A stretch of DNA of 63,200 bases from Rhodovarius crocodyli. GTDB lineage: Bacteria > Pseudomonadota > Alphaproteobacteria > Acetobacterales > Acetobacteraceae. The notes beneath the pieces were generated by a model. That model saw nothing but the letters and a program-made list of their open reading frames with translations. It had not been told where the DNA came from and ran no database searches. The stretch spans positions 1-63,200 of the forward strand of contig CAMDJV010000020.1 of assembly GCA_945901085.1 (NCBI GenBank). The letters run 5' to 3'. The translations under genes were made by a program, and so were the position numbers. Positions 9,780-21,073 of this stretch are shown one piece after another. How positions within the stretch are numbered: the stretch's first letter is position 1; every line of letters starts with the position of its first letter.

Positions 9780-10879
9780 TACTGGCGCTCCTTGATGAGA
9801 GAGAGAATGAGGTCGGCCAATTCACGCACCGCGCCGGGCCTGGCGATGGTAGCACCGGCCAGCGAGGCTGCCTGCATCCGTGCCGGAAAATTCAGAAAAC
9901 CCGCCATTTCCGCCGCCAGCATCTCAGGCGTCAGGCCATGCTGGGGCAGCAGCCGCGCCGCACCCACATCGCTGAGCACATGGGCATTGGCGCTTTGGTG
10001 GTCATCAATCGCATTGGGCAGCGGCACCAGCAGGGCCGGGCGGGCGGCGCAGGCCAGTTCGGCAATGGTCGAGGCGCCCGCGCGCGCCACCACCAGATGC
10101 GCCACCGACAAATGCCGCGCCACATCGGGAAAGAAGGGCGAGAGTTCCGCCGGAACCCCCAGGCCCGCATAGGCGGCCCGCGCCCGGTCCAGATCCTCAG
10201 CACGGCATTGCTGGGTGACCATCAGCCGGGTGCGAAGCTCGGCCGGCAGGGCGGCGACGGCGGCGGGCACCAGGTCGGAAAACACCCGCGCGCCGAGCGA
10301 GCCGCCCAGCACCAGCAGCCGCAACCCGCCCTCCGTGCCCGGATAGGCCTGGCCCGCCAGCGCCTGCAGCGCCGGGCGCACCGGATTGCCCACCACATGC
10401 ACCCGCGCACCCTGCGGCACCCGCTGCGTATCGGCGAAGGAGAGTGCCAGGGCATCGGCGCGGGTGGCCAAAAACCGGTTGGCGCGGCCTAGCACGCCAT
10501 TTTGCTCATGCAGCACCAGCACCGGCCGGGCGGCGCCCAGGCTGAGGGCGGCCAGCGCCGGTGGTATCGCCGGATAGCCGCCAAAACCCACCACCGCGCG
10601 CGCTTGCAGCCGCTGCAAAATCCCCCTGGCCTGCCAAGTGCCAGCCGTCAGTTGTATAGCCCCGCGCATTGCCTTTCGCACCCCGCGCCCTGCTATGCCC
10701 TCGCCCCTGAGCACGAAACGCTCGGCATGGGAAAAGGCATTGGAGGCGAAGGCGCTGCTGCGCGCATCGGTGAATAGCGCCACCGCCTCGCCACGGGCGG
10801 AAAACTCCGTCGCCAGCGCCTCGGCTGGAAAAAGATGGCCGCCGGTGCCGCCTGCGGCGATAATGATCGGCCCGCTCAT
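9779..10879 (-). CDS. murG: Lipid II synthase MurG (GlcNAc transferase)
   Basis: 366 residues. GT-B glycosyltransferase: N-terminal [14 protein letters not shown], acceptor-domain [14 protein letters not shown] near 122 and the UDP-GlcNAc-binding block [17 protein letters not shown] at about 265. It transfers GlcNAc to lipid I on the inner face of the membrane. The start overlaps the ftsW stop by four bases. Confidence 0.97.
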   Translation of the reverse strand: MSGPIIIAAGGTGGHLFPAEALATEFSARGEAVALFTDARSSAFASNAFSHAERFVLRGEGIAGRGVRKAMRGAIQLTAGTWQARGILQRLQARAVVGFGGYPAIPPALAALSLGAARPVLVLHEQNGVLGRANRFLATRADALALSFADTQRVPQGARVHVVGNPVRPALQALAGQAYPGTEGGLRLLVLGGSLGARVFSDLVPAAVAALPAELRTRLMVTQQCRAEDLDRARAAYAGLGVPAELSPFFPDVARHLSVAHLVVARAGASTIAELACAARPALLVPLPNAIDDHQSANAHVLSDVGAARLLPQHGLTPEMLAAEMAGFLNFPARMQAASLAGATIARPGAVRELADLILSLIKERQ

Positions 10880-12000
10880 GACGGCACCTCGCTGCGCGGG
10901 CCGCGCCGCCTGGTCAGCGCCAGCAGCATGCCCATGCCAATGGCAATGCCCAGCATGGAGGAGCCGCCATAGCTCACCAGCGGCAAGGTCATGCCCTTGG
11001 TGGGGATCAGCCGCAGCGTGCTGCCCATATTGACGAAGGCCTGCAGGCCGAATTGGGTGAGCAGCCCCGCCGCCGCCAGCGCCACGAACATGTCACGCTC
11101 ATGCAGCAGCCGCGCCAGGCCGCGCAGCACCACAAAGGCAAAAATGAGCAGCAGCGCGAGGCACACCACGAGGCCGAATTCCTCGCCCACCACGGCAAAG
11201 ACGAAATCGGCATCGGCATCGGGCAGATTGGCCTTCACCCGGCCCTCGCCCGGGCCCTGGCCCCAGAGCCCGCCATTGCCAAAGGCCTGCAGCGAGCGCT
11301 CCTCCTGGGTGATATTGGGCCCAGGCGGCGGCGGGTTCAGATAGGTGTCGATACGCATGCGCACATGGCCATGCATGGTGTAAGCCAGCACACCCACCGC
11401 CAGCACGCCCACGGCGCCGACCATGATCAGCAGCATCGGCAGCCCCGCCAGGAAGGCCTGGGCGAAGAATACCGCGATGATCACAATCGCCATGCCGACA
11501 TCGGGCTGCTGCTTGAGGATGACCAGCGCGACGCCCACCGGAATCGCCGCCACCACCAGGGCTGGATAGCGGCCGAAGGATTGCGCCTGCACCATCAGCC
11601 AGGCGCAGACCACGGCGAGGAAGGGCTTGAGGAATTCGCTCGGCTGCACCGATTGGCCAGCAATATGCAGCCAGCGCCGGCCACCCTTGATCTCGGTGCC
11701 CATCACCAGGGTCAGCGCGGTGAGGCCAAGTGCCGCCACGCAGCCCAGCAAGGCCAGACGGACCACCCATTTCGGCGGCAGCAGCGAAATGCCCACGATC
11801 AGCACCAGCGCCATGGAGGGGAAGATCAATTGCCGCACCACCTGTGCGGTGGCCGAAAGGTCGCGCATGCGCGACGAGCCGGTGGCCAGCGCCATGATGC
11901 AGCCCATCACCACCAGCGAGAACAGCGCCGCCATCGTCCAGCGATCCACCCCCCACCACCAGCGGCCCAGGATCGAGGTGTCGGTGCGTGAGACTTCCAT
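10876..12000 (-). CDS. ftsW: FtsW, SEDS-family septal peptidoglycan polymerase
   Basis: 374 residues with about ten hydrophobic segments. SEDS-family landmarks are seen: GGRRWLHIAG with QPSEFLK near 107-120, the periplasmic loop RIDTYLNP, and the C-terminal GMTLPLVSYGGSSML. It polymerises glycan strands from lipid II together with FtsI. It sits between murD and murG as in most dcw clusters and shares one base with the murD stop. Confidence 0.96.
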   Translation of the reverse strand: MEVSRTDTSILGRWWWGVDRWTMAALFSLVVMGCIMALATGSSRMRDLSATAQVVRQLIFPSMALVLIVGISLLPPKWVVRLALLGCVAALGLTALTLVMGTEIKGGRRWLHIAGQSVQPSEFLKPFLAVVCAWLMVQAQSFGRYPALVVAAIPVGVALVILKQQPDVGMAIVIIAVFFAQAFLAGLPMLLIMVGAVGVLAVGVLAYTMHGHVRMRIDTYLNPPPPGPNITQEERSLQAFGNGGLWGQGPGEGRVKANLPDADADFVFAVVGEEFGLVVCLALLLIFAFVVLRGLARLLHERDMFVALAAAGLLTQFGLQAFVNMGSTLRLIPTKGMTLPLVSYGGSSMLGIAIGMGMLLALTRRRGPRSEVPS

Positions 12001-13331
12001 CAGCCAAGCTCCTGCACGAGGGCACGAAAGGCCTCACCGCGGGCATCGAAGCCGGTGAACTGGTCCCAACTGGCGGCGGCGGGCGAGAGCAGGACTATAT
12101 CGGCCAGCCCGGCAAAGGCCTTTTCGGCCGCAGCCGGCACCGCCTGTTCCAGGGTCTCCAGCACCGTATGCGCAACCCCGGCCTCGGCCAGGCTGGCGGC
12201 GAAGGCCTCCCCGTCGCGGCCGATCAGAAAGGCATGGGCGATGCGCGGGAACCATGGTGCGAGGGGGGCGATGCCCCCCTCCTTGCCGGTGCCGCCGGCA
12301 ATCCAGATGACCTTCGCATAGCTTTCCAGCGCGCGGGCGGTGCTGTCAGCATTGGTGGCCTTGCTGTCATTGATGAAGCGCACGCCGCGATGGGTGCCCA
12401 CCCATTCGGCGCGATGCGGCAGGCCGGGATAGCTGCGCAGTGCGGGGGCCAGGGCCGCGCGGGCTACGCCCAGATGCAGCGCCATGGCGCAGGCGGCGGC
12501 GGCGTTTTGGGCATTATGGCTGCCGGGCAGGGTGGGCGCCCCGGCCAAATCCATGATCACGCCCGATTCATCCTGCAGCACCCCGTCCACCGCCCAGATG
12601 CCTCCGGGCGTGGCGTGCTCGCCCGAGATATGCACCGCCCCCGATATCGCCTCTCGCGTCAGATCATCATCATCGCCGAGCAGGCACAGATCCCCCGCCT
12701 GCGCGCGCGCAAAAATGCGGGCCTTGGCAGCGCGGTAACCTTCCATGTCGCCATGGCGGTCCAGATGATCGGGACTGAGATTCAGCATGACTGCTGAGTT
12801 GAATCGCAAAATATCGATTCGTTCCAGCATGTAGGAAGACATTTCGAGGACATATACGCCCTCATCAGGTAGAATGGGCATCGAAAGCGCCGCTGTGCCC
12901 AGATTGCCGCCCACCGCAACCTCCCGCCCGGTGCTGGCCAGAATATGCCCCAGCAGCGCCGTGGTGGTGGATTTGCCATTGGTGCCGGTGATGCCGGCAA
13001 AGCGCGCGCCACTCCCCGCGGCCCGCACCGCGCGGAACAAAAATTCCGCATCGACCAAAATCGGCGCGCCCGCCGCCCGCGCCGCCGCCGCCGCCGGATG
13101 CACCCGCGGCAGGATATGCGGGATGCCAGGCGAGAGCAGCAGCGCATCGAAGCGAAAATCCGCCGCCGGGTCAGCCACGTGCAGCCCCGCCGCTGCGGCC
13201 TCGGCCCGCGCGGCCTCCCGGTCATCCCACACCGTCACCGCGGCCCCCCATTCGCGCAGGCGCAGCGCCGCCGGCAGCCCGGCCTTGCCAAGCCCCACCA
13301 CGGCGATGGATTGACCTGCGAAGGGGCTCAC
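12000..13331 (-). CDS. murD: UDP-N-acetylmuramoylalanine--D-glutamate ligase MurD
   Basis: 443 residues. N-terminal Rossmann [20 protein letters not shown]-loop [18 protein letters not shown] at about 113; [16 protein letters not shown] and [19 protein letters not shown] are characteristic of MurD. It adds D-Glu to UDP-MurNAc-L-Ala using ATP. It overlaps mraY by four bases on one side and ftsW by one on the other. Confidence 0.97.
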   Translation of the reverse strand: MSPFAGQSIAVVGLGKAGLPAALRLREWGAAVTVWDDREAARAEAAAAGLHVADPAADFRFDALLLSPGIPHILPRVHPAAAAARAAGAPILVDAEFLFRAVRAAGSGARFAGITGTNGKSTTTALLGHILASTGREVAVGGNLGTAALSMPILPDEGVYVLEMSSYMLERIDILRFNSAVMLNLSPDHLDRHGDMEGYRAAKARIFARAQAGDLCLLGDDDDLTREAISGAVHISGEHATPGGIWAVDGVLQDESGVIMDLAGAPTLPGSHNAQNAAAACAMALHLGVARAALAPALRSYPGLPHRAEWVGTHRGVRFINDSKATNADSTARALESYAKVIWIAGGTGKEGGIAPLAPWFPRIAHAFLIGRDGEAFAASLAEAGVAHTVLETLEQAVPAAAEKAFAGLADIVLLSPAAASWDQFTGFDARGEAFRALVQELG

Positions 13332-14416
13332 CGGATTTTCAACGTCGATAACCCGACCAGCGCCAGCACCATGGCAATGATCCAGAAGCGGATGACGATG
13401 GTGGGCTCGGCCCAGCCCTTCTTCTCGAAATGATGGTGCAGCGGCGCCATCAGAAACACCCGCCGCCCGGTGCGCTTGAACCAGAACACCTGGATAATGA
13501 CCGAGAGCGTCTCCACCACGAACAAGCCGCCCACAATGGCCAGCACGATTTCATGCTTGGTGGCGACCGCGATGCCCCCCAGCGCGCCGCCCAAGGCCAG
13601 GCTGCCGGTATCGCCCATGAACACCGCCGCCGGCGGCGCGTTGAACCATAAGAAGCCCAGCGATGCGCCAATCAGCGCCGAGCAGAACACCGCCAACTCA
13701 CCCGCGCCCGGCACCGCATGCAATTGCAGGTAATCGGCAAAAATCCGATTGCCGACGAGATAGGCGATAAGCGCGAAAACCGCGCCCGCGATCATCACCG
13801 GCACGATGGCCAGCCCATCCAGCCCATCGGTCAGGTTCACCGCATTGGAGGCGCCCATCATCACGAACATGGCAATGAAGGGGAACAGGATGGAGAAGGG
13901 CACCAACGTGTCCTTCAGAAAGGGCAAAGCAAGATTGGTGGACAGCCCAGGCGGCAGCAGCCACACCAGCCACAGCGCGGTCACCAGCCCAAGCCCGGCC
14001 TGCGCCACCAACTTGCCCCGGCTGGAAACGCCACGGGTGTTGCGCTTGGTCACCTTCAGCCAGTCATCATAAAACCCGAGCGCCCCATAGCCCAAAGTCA
14101 CCATCAGCACCGCCCAGACAAAGCCATTGCGCAAATCGGCCCAGAGCAGGATGGAGACCGTCAATGCCAGCAGGATCAGCACGCCGCCCATGGTGGGCGT
14201 GCCCTTCTTGGTGAGCAAATGCGATTCCGGCCCATCCTCGCGGATCGGCTGGCCGCCGCGCTGAAAACTGCGCAGCCAATTGATCACCCGCGCACCGAAG
14301 ACCAGCGCGATGAACAGCGATGTCATGCAGGCCGCACCGGCCCGGAAGGTCAGGTAGCGTGCCAGGTTGAAGAGGATGAAATCATCCGAAAGCGGTGCCA
14401 GCAGCAGCGGGATCAT
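13328..14416 (-). CDS. mraY: Phospho-MurNAc-pentapeptide translocase MraY
   Basis: 362 residues, about ten membrane segments. Catalytic signatures are [16 protein letters not shown] at about 116, [14 protein letters not shown] near 192 (Mg-binding Asp) and the C-terminal [15 protein letters not shown]. It makes lipid I by moving phospho-MurNAc-pentapeptide to undecaprenyl phosphate at the inner membrane. Confidence 0.98.
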   Translation of the reverse strand: MIPLLLAPLSDDFILFNLARYLTFRAGAACMTSLFIALVFGARVINWLRSFQRGGQPIREDGPESHLLTKKGTPTMGGVLILLALTVSILLWADLRNGFVWAVLMVTLGYGALGFYDDWLKVTKRNTRGVSSRGKLVAQAGLGLVTALWLVWLLPPGLSTNLALPFLKDTLVPFSILFPFIAMFVMMGASNAVNLTDGLDGLAIVPVMIAGAVFALIAYLVGNRIFADYLQLHAVPGAGELAVFCSALIGASLGFLWFNAPPAAVFMGDTGSLALGGALGGIAVATKHEIVLAIVGGLFVVETLSVIIQVFWFKRTGRRVFLMAPLHHHFEKKGWAEPTIVIRFWIIAMVLALVGLSTLKIR

Positions 14417-15756
14417 GACGGCGTATCCAGAGCGTGAATGATGGTGGCCATGCGCATGCCGAGCGAGCCTTTCACCAGCACCGCATCACCGGCACGCAAG
14501 GCCGCGCGCATGAGCGGCGCGAGGGAAGACGAATCGGGCGCCGCATGGCCGCGAAGCCCCACCGGCAGGCTGGCCAGCATGGCCCCCATCAGCGGGCCCA
14601 CGGTATGGAGCAGGTCCACGCTCTCCGCCACTGCCGGGCCGAGCGCCAGATGCAGGGCAGGGCCGTGCTCGCCCAGTTCCAGCATGTCACCCAAAATGGC
14701 CACGCGGCGGCCGGGCTGCGCCTTCAACACCGCCAGCGCCGCCAGCACCGAGGGGCCGGAGGCGTTGTAGCTTTCATCCAGCAGCAGCGCCGCCCCGCCC
14801 GGTGCGGCAATGGCGCGGCGCTGCCCCCGCCCGGCACCGGCGCCGAAATTTTCAAGCGCCCGCGCGGCCTGGGCGATATCCAGCCCCAGCGCATGGATGG
14901 CCGCCAACACGGCGGTGGCATTTTCCGCCAGATGCCGGCCAGGGGCGGCCAGCACCAGCTCCAGCACCCCCGCCGGCGTGGCGATGGACGCCCGCCCGCC
15001 CTCAGCCCCCGCTTCATAGGCCAGCAGCCGAATATCCGCGCCCTCGGCCAGGCCGAAGCTCAGCACCCGCCCCGCACGGGCCCGCAGCGCCGGGAAATAG
15101 GCACTATCCGCCGGCAGAATGGCGGTGCCCCCAGGCTCCAGCCCCTCCAGAATGTCACCCTTCTCCGCCGCAATCTCATCGAGGCTGCCCATCCGGCCCA
15201 GATGGGCGGTGCCGATGGTGGTGATGATGGCGACATGCGGCCGGGCCAGCCGGGCCAGCGGCGCGATCTCGCCGCGATTATTCATCCCCAGTTCGATGGC
15301 GGCGAAGGCGGCATCGCGCGGCATATTCGCCAGGGTGGTGGGCACGCCGATATGGTTGTTGAAACTGGCCGCCGCCGCATGGGTCGGCCCGAAGGCGCCG
15401 AGTGCCAGGCGCAGCATGTCCTTCGTCGTGGTCTTGCCCACGCTGCCGGTGACGGCGACAACCCGCGCCATGCTGCGGCCGCGCGCCGCCCGGCCCAGCG
15501 CCTGCAAGGCCGCCAGCGTATCGGCCACCATCAGGCAGCGCGAATCCGCGCCATGCTCCACCAGCACCGCCGCGGCGCCGGCGGCGAAGGCGGCGGGCAC
15601 GAAATCATGCCCATCCCGCGCCGCCTTGAGCGCGACAAAAAGATCCCCGGCCTCGACCTGCCGGCTGTCAAAGCCGATGCGCGCGACGGCCACCTCAGCC
15701 TCCAGCCGCCCGCCAGTGGCGGCCCGCAACTCGGCACTGGTCCACAGCGCGCTCAT
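14413..15756 (-). CDS. murF: UDP-MurNAc-tripeptide--D-Ala-D-Ala ligase MurF
   Basis: 447 residues. P-loop [18 protein letters not shown] at about 105; [15 protein letters not shown] and [12 protein letters not shown] are diagnostic of Mur[14 protein letters not shown] lies at about 327 and [11 protein letters not shown] near the end. It attaches the D-Ala-D-Ala dipeptide made by Ddl. Start and stop overlap murE and mraY by four bases each. Confidence 0.97.
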   Translation of the reverse strand: MSALWTSAELRAATGGRLEAEVAVARIGFDSRQVEAGDLFVALKAARDGHDFVPAAFAAGAAAVLVEHGADSRCLMVADTLAALQALGRAARGRSMARVVAVTGSVGKTTTKDMLRLALGAFGPTHAAAASFNNHIGVPTTLANMPRDAAFAAIELGMNNRGEIAPLARLARPHVAIITTIGTAHLGRMGSLDEIAAEKGDILEGLEPGGTAILPADSAYFPALRARAGRVLSFGLAEGADIRLLAYEAGAEGGRASIATPAGVLELVLAAPGRHLAENATAVLAAIHALGLDIAQAARALENFGAGAGRGQRRAIAAPGGAALLLDESYNASGPSVLAALAVLKAQPGRRVAILGDMLELGEHGPALHLALGPAVAESVDLLHTVGPLMGAMLASLPVGLRGHAAPDSSSLAPLMRAALRAGDAVLVKGSLGMRMATIIHALDTPS

Positions 15757-17198
15757 GCCAACAACCCCCGCAGCACGGCCGCATCATCAAAGGCGGTGGT
15801 GATGCCGGCCATGGTCTGGCCGGTTTCATGGCCCTTGCCCGCCACCACCAGCACATCGCCGGCGCGCAGCATGGCAACACCTTCAGCAATGGCGGCCCGA
15901 CGGTCGCCAATCTCCATCGCATCGGGCGCTGCGGCGCGGATGGCGGCGCGGATGGCGGCGGGGTCCTCGCCGCGCGGATTGTCATCGGTGATGATGGCGA
16001 GGTCGGCCCGGGCCGCCACCACCGCCCCCATCAGCGGGCGCTTGCCCGGGTCCCGATCGCCGCCCGCGCCGAAGACGCAAATGAGCCTCCCATGGGTATG
16101 CGGGCGCAAAGCTGCCAGCAGGCGCTCCAGCGCATCGGGGGTATGGGCGTAATCGACATAGGCGGCGGCGCCCTGGGTGGTGCGGCCGGCCAATTCCATG
16201 CGGCCGCGCACGCCGGCCAACCGGGGCAGGGCCTCCAGCACTGCCGCCTCGTCCCGACCGGCGAGGATGGCCAGAGCCGCCGCCAGCAGCGCATTATCGG
16301 CCTGGAAGCGGCCGGGCAGCGGCAGGTGCAGGGCATGCGCGCGGCCGAAGATGCGCAGGGCCAGCCCCTGGCCATCGGGCAGCGGGGTGGCGCTTTCCAG
16401 CCGGATGTCATCGCCCGAAGCGCCCACGCTGAGCAGCCGCAGGCCCCGCGCCGCGGCAATGGCACGCAGCCTGCCCTGGGTCTCTTCATCCGCCTCGGTG
16501 CTGAAGGCGCCGGCCCCACCCATCGGCAGCAGCGTGTTGAAAAGCCTGAGCTTGGCGGCGCGATAGGCCGCCATATCGCCATGGTAATCGAGATGGTCGC
16601 GGGTGAGGTTGGTAAAGCCGGCCACCGCCAGTTGCACCCCATCCAGCCGGCGCTGGTCCAGCCCATGGCTGCTGGCCTCCATGGCCAGATGCTCGATGCC
16701 GGCGCGCGCCAGCGCCGCCAGCATGGCATGCAGCGAGACCGGGTCGGGCGTCGTCAGGCTTTCACCGCTGGCGAAGCCTGGGGCGATGAGCCCCAGCGTG
16801 CCCAGGCTGGCGGCCCGCCCGGCGCCAAATATCTGGCGCAGGAAATCGGCCGTGCTGGTCTTGCCATTGGTGCCGGTGATGGCGGCGATCACGCCCGGCT
16901 GCGGCCCCGCCAGCCGGGCGGCCATATGGGCGAGCGCGGCGCGGGCATCGGCGGCCAGCAGCAAGGGGCGGTGGGGCACGCCGGCAGGCCAGACACTGCC
17001 CTCGGGCGCCAGAATCGCCGCCGCACCGGCCGCCACCGCAGCGGGAATAAAGGCGCGGCCATCCACCCGGGCGCCGGGCAATGCCGCAAAGATCATGCCA
17101 GGGCTTACAGCCCGGCTGTCAGCGGTGATGCCCTGCACGGCGCCGGGCAGCGGCGCTGTGTGTGGTATAAGCCCGGCGGCGAGGTCATCGAGCCGCAA
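15753..17198 (-). CDS. murE: UDP-MurNAc-dipeptide--meso-diaminopimelate ligase MurE (TTG start)
   Basis: About 481 residues if translation begins at the TTG at 17198 (then RLDDLAAGL). A GGAGG-type site lies upstream and the start overlaps the ftsI stop by 14 bp. Upstream ATGs up to 17414 would add over 70 basic, proline-rich residues inside ftsI with no family counterpart. Motifs: GITADSRAVSPGMIFAALPG, P-loop ITGTNGKTSTADFLRQIF, and DNPRGEDP, the sequence that selects meso-diaminopimelate instead of lysine. It adds the third stem residue. Confidence 0.93.
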   Translation of the reverse strand: MRLDDLAAGLIPHTAPLPGAVQGITADSRAVSPGMIFAALPGARVDGRAFIPAAVAAGAAAILAPEGSVWPAGVPHRPLLLAADARAALAHMAARLAGPQPGVIAAITGTNGKTSTADFLRQIFGAGRAASLGTLGLIAPGFASGESLTTPDPVSLHAMLAALARAGIEHLAMEASSHGLDQRRLDGVQLAVAGFTNLTRDHLDYHGDMAAYRAAKLRLFNTLLPMGGAGAFSTEADEETQGRLRAIAAARGLRLLSVGASGDDIRLESATPLPDGQGLALRIFGRAHALHLPLPGRFQADNALLAAALAILAGRDEAAVLEALPRLAGVRGRMELAGRTTQGAAAYVDYAHTPDALERLLAALRPHTHGRLICVFGAGGDRDPGKRPLMGAVVAARADLAIITDDNPRGEDPAAIRAAIRAAAPDAMEIGDRRAAIAEGVAMLRAGDVLVVAGKGHETGQTMAGITTAFDDAAVLRGLLA

Positions 17199-19203
17199 GG
17201 GTGGCTTCCCCTCCCCGGGGGGTATTGGCAGGGGTATTATTGACCAGTTGCACCCGCGGCCCGCCCAATATGGCATCGGTGCGGCGGATGGGTGCCGGTG
17301 TGGGGGTAAAGCCCTGCATTGCGGGGCTGGGCGCGGTATTGGCTCGGGGGCCGCTGGGCGCAGCCGGGCGAGGAGCGGCCGGTGCCGCCGCCACGGGCGC
17401 CACCGGCGCGCCATTGGGAATGCTCACCCGGGCGGGCCGGCCGCCGAAGGGCAAGGCGATACCGGCCTGGATGATGGCGCCGCGCTCCATCTCCGGCGTC
17501 AGGCCCAGCATGGGCCCCGTGCGCTCCACGATCCGCCGGAAGACCGGCGCTGCGATCAGCCCTGCGGTGGCATGGCCGCCGGTCTCGGCCCTGGCATGCG
17601 GCTCATCGAGCATCACATACAGCGCGTAGCGAGGCGCATGCATCGGGAAGGCACCGACGAAGGAGACCACGTTGCGCCCGCGCATATACTGGCCCCGGCT
17701 GTCCAGCGTCTGTGCCGTGCCGGTCTTGCCGCCGACGAAATAGCCCGGCGCATCCGCGCGCGAGCCGGTGCCATGGGTCACCACCAGGCGCATCAGCCGG
17801 CGCATCGCCTCACTGGTGCGCTCACTGACCACCCGGATGCCATCACGCGTCTCGCCATCGCCCTGGGCCAGCAAGGTGGGGTTGAAGAGAATGCCGCCAT
17901 TGGTCAGCGCGGCGATGCCGGTCACCACCTGCATGGGGGTGACGGCAATGCCATGGCCAAAGCCGATGGTCATGGTCGAGACATCCTGCCAGCTGCGCCC
18001 GCGCGGCCAGAGCGGGCGGGCGATGCCGGGCAACTCCATGCTCTGGCGGTCCAGCATGCCCATGCGTTCGAGGAATTCGCGGTGCCGCTGCCGGCCCACC
18101 GCCATGGCCATATGTGCGCTGGCGATATTGGAGCTGAAGGCGACGATCTCAGGCACGCTCAGCCAGCGCGACTGGGCGTGGTCATCATTGATGCTGCGCC
18201 CTTGGGGAAGCTGGATCGGCCGCGTGGCGTCATACCCGCCATTGACGGAGGTCACACCCAGTTCGAGTGCCATGGCGGTGGTGAAGAGCTTGAAGGTCGA
18301 GCCCGGCTCGTAAACCCCCGTGGTCACCCGGTTGAACATCGATACGGCGGTGGCGGAGGTGAGGTCGGAGGCGACGAAATCTGGGTTGCTCACCATGCCG
18401 ATGATCTCACCGGAGCGGATATCCATCATCACCGCCGCACCGCCCAGGGCATTGTGCAGGGCGCGCTGGGCCTCCACCGCCTCGCGCAATTCGCGCTGGA
18501 CGCGGATATCGATGGAAAGGCGCAGCGGCGCGCGGCTGGCCTGCAGGCGCTCGTCGAACCATTGCTCCACGCCGCCACGCGCCTGGCCATCGGCGCCCAC
18601 CGCGCCCAGCACATGGGCTGCATCCCGCCCACGCGGATATTGCCGGCGCTCGGCCACCTCAAAGCCCAGGCCAATCTGCCCCAGGCTATTGATGCGGGTC
18701 TGCTGTTCTTCGGTGATGAAGCGGTCGAGATAGACCCAGTTGCTGTCCAGCGTCAGCCGCTCGAGCAGATGCGCCCGCGACAGATGGGGCAGAATCTGGT
18801 TGAGCTGCTGCGCTAGGCGGGTGGGGTTTTCCAGCAGATTGGGCCGGGCATAGAGTGCGAGGCCGCGCACCGAGACGGCGAGCACCTCGCCATTGCGGTC
18901 GATGATCTCGGCCCGGCTGACGGCGGTATCGGCCACCTGCGCCCGGGCGGCGGGGGATGCCATGCGCGGCAGGCTGGGCGAGATAATGGTGGCATCCGTC
19001 GCCTTGAGAGCCACGGCGGCGAAGAGCCCGGTAAAGCCGAAGGCGGCGAAGAGCACCCGCCCGCGCGAGATGGCAAGCGGGCGAGCCTGCTGGGCGGGGC
19101 GCCAGCTGCGCTGCATCTCGCTGCCGATCGGCCGGCCCTGGGCGCGGCCGGCGGGGGCGCTTTCCGGGTCGGGGGCCTGGGGGTGGATCGGCGATTCGCT
19201 CAT
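17185..19203 (-). CDS. ftsI: Septal transpeptidase FtsI (PBP3, class B)
   Basis: 672 residues. A basic cytoplasmic tail and one membrane segment (about 48-66) precede the PBP dimerisation domain and the transpeptidase domain. Catalytic motifs in order: PGSTFK (SxxK, nucleophile Ser, about 302), FSSNIA (SxN) and GGKTGTAQ (KTG). The C-terminus carries an alanine and proline-rich tail of about 90 residues beyond the usual fold. It cross-links septal peptidoglycan in the periplasm with FtsW. The start overlaps the ftsL-position gene by four bases. Confidence 0.96.
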   Translation of the reverse strand: MSESPIHPQAPDPESAPAGRAQGRPIGSEMQRSWRPAQQARPLAISRGRVLFAAFGFTGLFAAVALKATDATIISPSLPRMASPAARAQVADTAVSRAEIIDRNGEVLAVSVRGLALYARPNLLENPTRLAQQLNQILPHLSRAHLLERLTLDSNWVYLDRFITEEQQTRINSLGQIGLGFEVAERRQYPRGRDAAHVLGAVGADGQARGGVEQWFDERLQASRAPLRLSIDIRVQRELREAVEAQRALHNALGGAAVMMDIRSGEIIGMVSNPDFVASDLTSATAVSMFNRVTTGVYEPGSTFKLFTTAMALELGVTSVNGGYDATRPIQLPQGRSINDDHAQSRWLSVPEIVAFSSNIASAHMAMAVGRQRHREFLERMGMLDRQSMELPGIARPLWPRGRSWQDVSTMTIGFGHGIAVTPMQVVTGIAALTNGGILFNPTLLAQGDGETRDGIRVVSERTSEAMRRLMRLVVTHGTGSRADAPGYFVGGKTGTAQTLDSRGQYMRGRNVVSFVGAFPMHAPRYALYVMLDEPHARAETGGHATAGLIAAPVFRRIVERTGPMLGLTPEMERGAIIQAGIALPFGGRPARVSIPNGAPVAPVAAAPAAPRPAAPSGPRANTAPSPAMQGFTPTPAPIRRTDAILGGPRVQLVNNTPANTPRGGEATLAAR

Positions 19204-20150
19204 CGGATGTAGGGCACCGGCGGGGCCATGCCATTGGTCTGGCCGCCCAGCATGGAGCCGCCATCGACCCTTTGGACATGAACGGCGGGGCGATAGGCTG
19301 CGGCCACGGGCGGTAGGGCGGCGCTGTCCGCCCCGCGCGGGGCGGGGCTATTGCGGCGGGCCTCAGCCAATACCGCCGGCGGCGCTGCCGGCCTGGCCGG
19401 CGCTTCGCCCTGGCGGGAGGGCGGGGCTGCCACCGGCGGCAGGCTCTGGGCGGCGCGGGTGGGGGCTTCGGGAATGACGGCGCTGGCCCTGGTGGCGCGC
19501 ATGGTGGCGGCATCGGCGAGCTGGCTGGGGCGCTGGGCGGCGGGCTCGGCGGCCCGCGCGGGGCTGCTGGGCGGGGCGGGAGGCCGGGTGGCGGGGGTGC
19601 TAGGTTGGCCGCTGGTCGCCAGGGTGGTCACAGCTTGGGCGGCAGCGGCATTGCCCGCCGGCTGTGCGGCGGGCTGGCGGGCGGCAGCGGTCGCGGTCGG
19701 GGGCACGGGCGAGGCCGTGGCCGTGGCCGGGGCTGTGGCCGTGACCGGGGCCGGAGTAGGCGCGGCGGCCGTGGCCGTGGCCGGCGTCAGCCAGGCTTCC
19801 GCCAGCGCCATGGTGGTTTCGTCACGCGCCGCGAAGGGCGAGGGGGGGGCGTTCCAGGCCACGGCGACGGGCAGCCGGCGCACCGCCTCATCCAGCCGCT
19901 GGAACTGGCCCGATTGCATGGGTGAGAGGCCCACAAGGTGGCGATCGGCCAGGCCGCGCAGGCGCTCCTGATCGTTCAACCGGGCCCATTCGGCCTGCAG
20001 CAACTGGGTGCGACCCTCCACCTCCTCAGTCCCGCGGCGAATATCGCGCAGCTCCCGGTCCAGAACGGTGACCGAGCGCTTGACCTCGAAGGTATGGCCG
20101 ATGGCGGCCGCCATGGCGATGCCGGTGAGCAGCGAGAGGGGCTTGATCAT
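19200..20150 (-). CDS. ftsL: FtsL-like divisome protein with long Ala/Pro/Thr-rich tail
   Basis: 316 residues. The first 100 look like FtsL: a short membrane segment ([17 protein letters not shown]), then a heptad-rich helix ([16 protein letters not shown] to [15 protein letters not shown]) and the typical [19 protein letters not shown]. FtsL normally ends here at about 100-120 residues. The remaining 200 are low-complexity alanine, proline and threonine, encoded by GC-rich short repeats around 19690-19790. The position between rsmH and ftsI is that of ftsL. It would form the FtsQBL complex; the tail's role is unknown. Confidence 0.85.
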   Translation of the reverse strand: MIKPLSLLTGIAMAAAIGHTFEVKRSVTVLDRELRDIRRGTEEVEGRTQLLQAEWARLNDQERLRGLADRHLVGLSPMQSGQFQRLDEAVRRLPVAVAWNAPPSPFAARDETTMALAEAWLTPATATAAAPTPAPVTATAPATATASPVPPTATAAARQPAAQPAGNAAAAQAVTTLATSGQPSTPATRPPAPPSSPARAAEPAAQRPSQLADAATMRATRASAVIPEAPTRAAQSLPPVAAPPSRQGEAPARPAAPPAVLAEARRNSPAPRGADSAALPPVAAAYRPAVHVQRVDGGSMLGGQTNGMAPPVPYIR

Positions 20151-21073
20151 GCGGGATGTCCCTCAAGGCGGATAATGGCGCGCAGCCGTGCGGAGCGGGC
20201 GCGCGGATTGGAGCGGGTTTCCCCCTCGCCGGGGCGCTCGGCACCGCGGGTGAGCAGGCGGTAGGGGGCGGCGGTGGGGCGCACCGCCCAGGAGGCAGGG
20301 TCATGGCGCGAGGCCCGCGCTTCGCGCCCCGCCGCCTCGGTCAGCACGCGCTTGACGATGCGGTCTTCCAGCGAATGGAAGGACACCACCACCAGCCGCC
20401 CGCCCGGGGCCAGCAGCGACAGCGCGCCCGCCAGCCCGCGCTCGATCTCGCCGAGTTCGTCATTCACCCTGATACGCAGCGCCTGGAAACTGCGGGTGGC
20501 GCCATCCATCCCCGATGGGTCGCGCGGCACCGATTTGCGGATCACTTCGGCCAAGGCGAGGGTGGTGTGGAATGGCCGGCCCGCCACGATATTGCGGGCG
20601 ATGCGGCGGGAATGCCGCTCCTCGCCAAACTGGTAGAGGATATCGGCCAACTCGGCCTCGGGCAGGGTATTGACCAGATCGGCCGCGGTCGGCCCGTCAT
20701 GGCCCATGCGCATGTCGAGCGGGCCATCGCTGCGAAAGGAAAAGCCCCGCGCCGCCTCATCGAGCTGGAAGGAGGAGACACCCAAATCGAGCACCACGCC
20801 ATCAAGCTGGGTCACACCGCCTTCGGCCAGCACCGAGACCATATCGCCAAAGCAGGCCTGCAGCAGATGCAGCCGGCCGGGGTGACGGGCGAGCAGGGCG
20901 GCGCCGCGGGCAATCGCATCACGGTCGCGGTCCAGCGCATAAAGGGTGCAGCCGGAGGCCAGGATGGCCTGGGCATAGCCGCCGCCGCCGAAGGTGCCAT
21001 CGAGATGGGTTTCGCCTGGCGCGGGGGCGAGGTGGTGCAGCACCTCCTCCAGCATCACCGGAACATGGCTCAT
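20147..21073 (-). CDS. rsmH: 16S rRNA m4C1402 methyltransferase RsmH (MraW)
   Basis: 308 residues from the ATG at 21073, which overlaps the mraZ stop (ATGA); upstream in-frame starts lie within mraZ. N-terminus [16 protein letters not shown] is canonical; the SAM-binding motif is [34 protein letters not shown] and [15 protein letters not shown] are family-specific. It methylates N4 of C1402 in the ribosomal P site. In-operon position after mraZ is universal. Confidence 0.97.
   Translation of the reverse strand: MSHVPVMLEEVLHHLAPAPGETHLDGTFGGGGYAQAILASGCTLYALDRDRDAIARGAALLARHPGRLHLLQACFGDMVSVLAEGGVTQLDGVVLDLGVSSFQLDEAARGFSFRSDGPLDMRMGHDGPTAADLVNTLPEAELADILYQFGEERHSRRIARNIVAGRPFHTTLALAEVIRKSVPRDPSGMDGATRSFQALRIRVNDELGEIERGLAGALSLLAPGGRLVVVSFHSLEDRIVKRVLTEAAGREARASRHDPASWAVRPTAAPYRLLTRGAERPGEGETRSNPRARSARLRAIIRLEGHPA

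Noticed and set aside
14434-18816. Long plus-strand frames opposite murF, murE and ftsI
   Set aside because: Antisense of certain genes, low-complexity composition.
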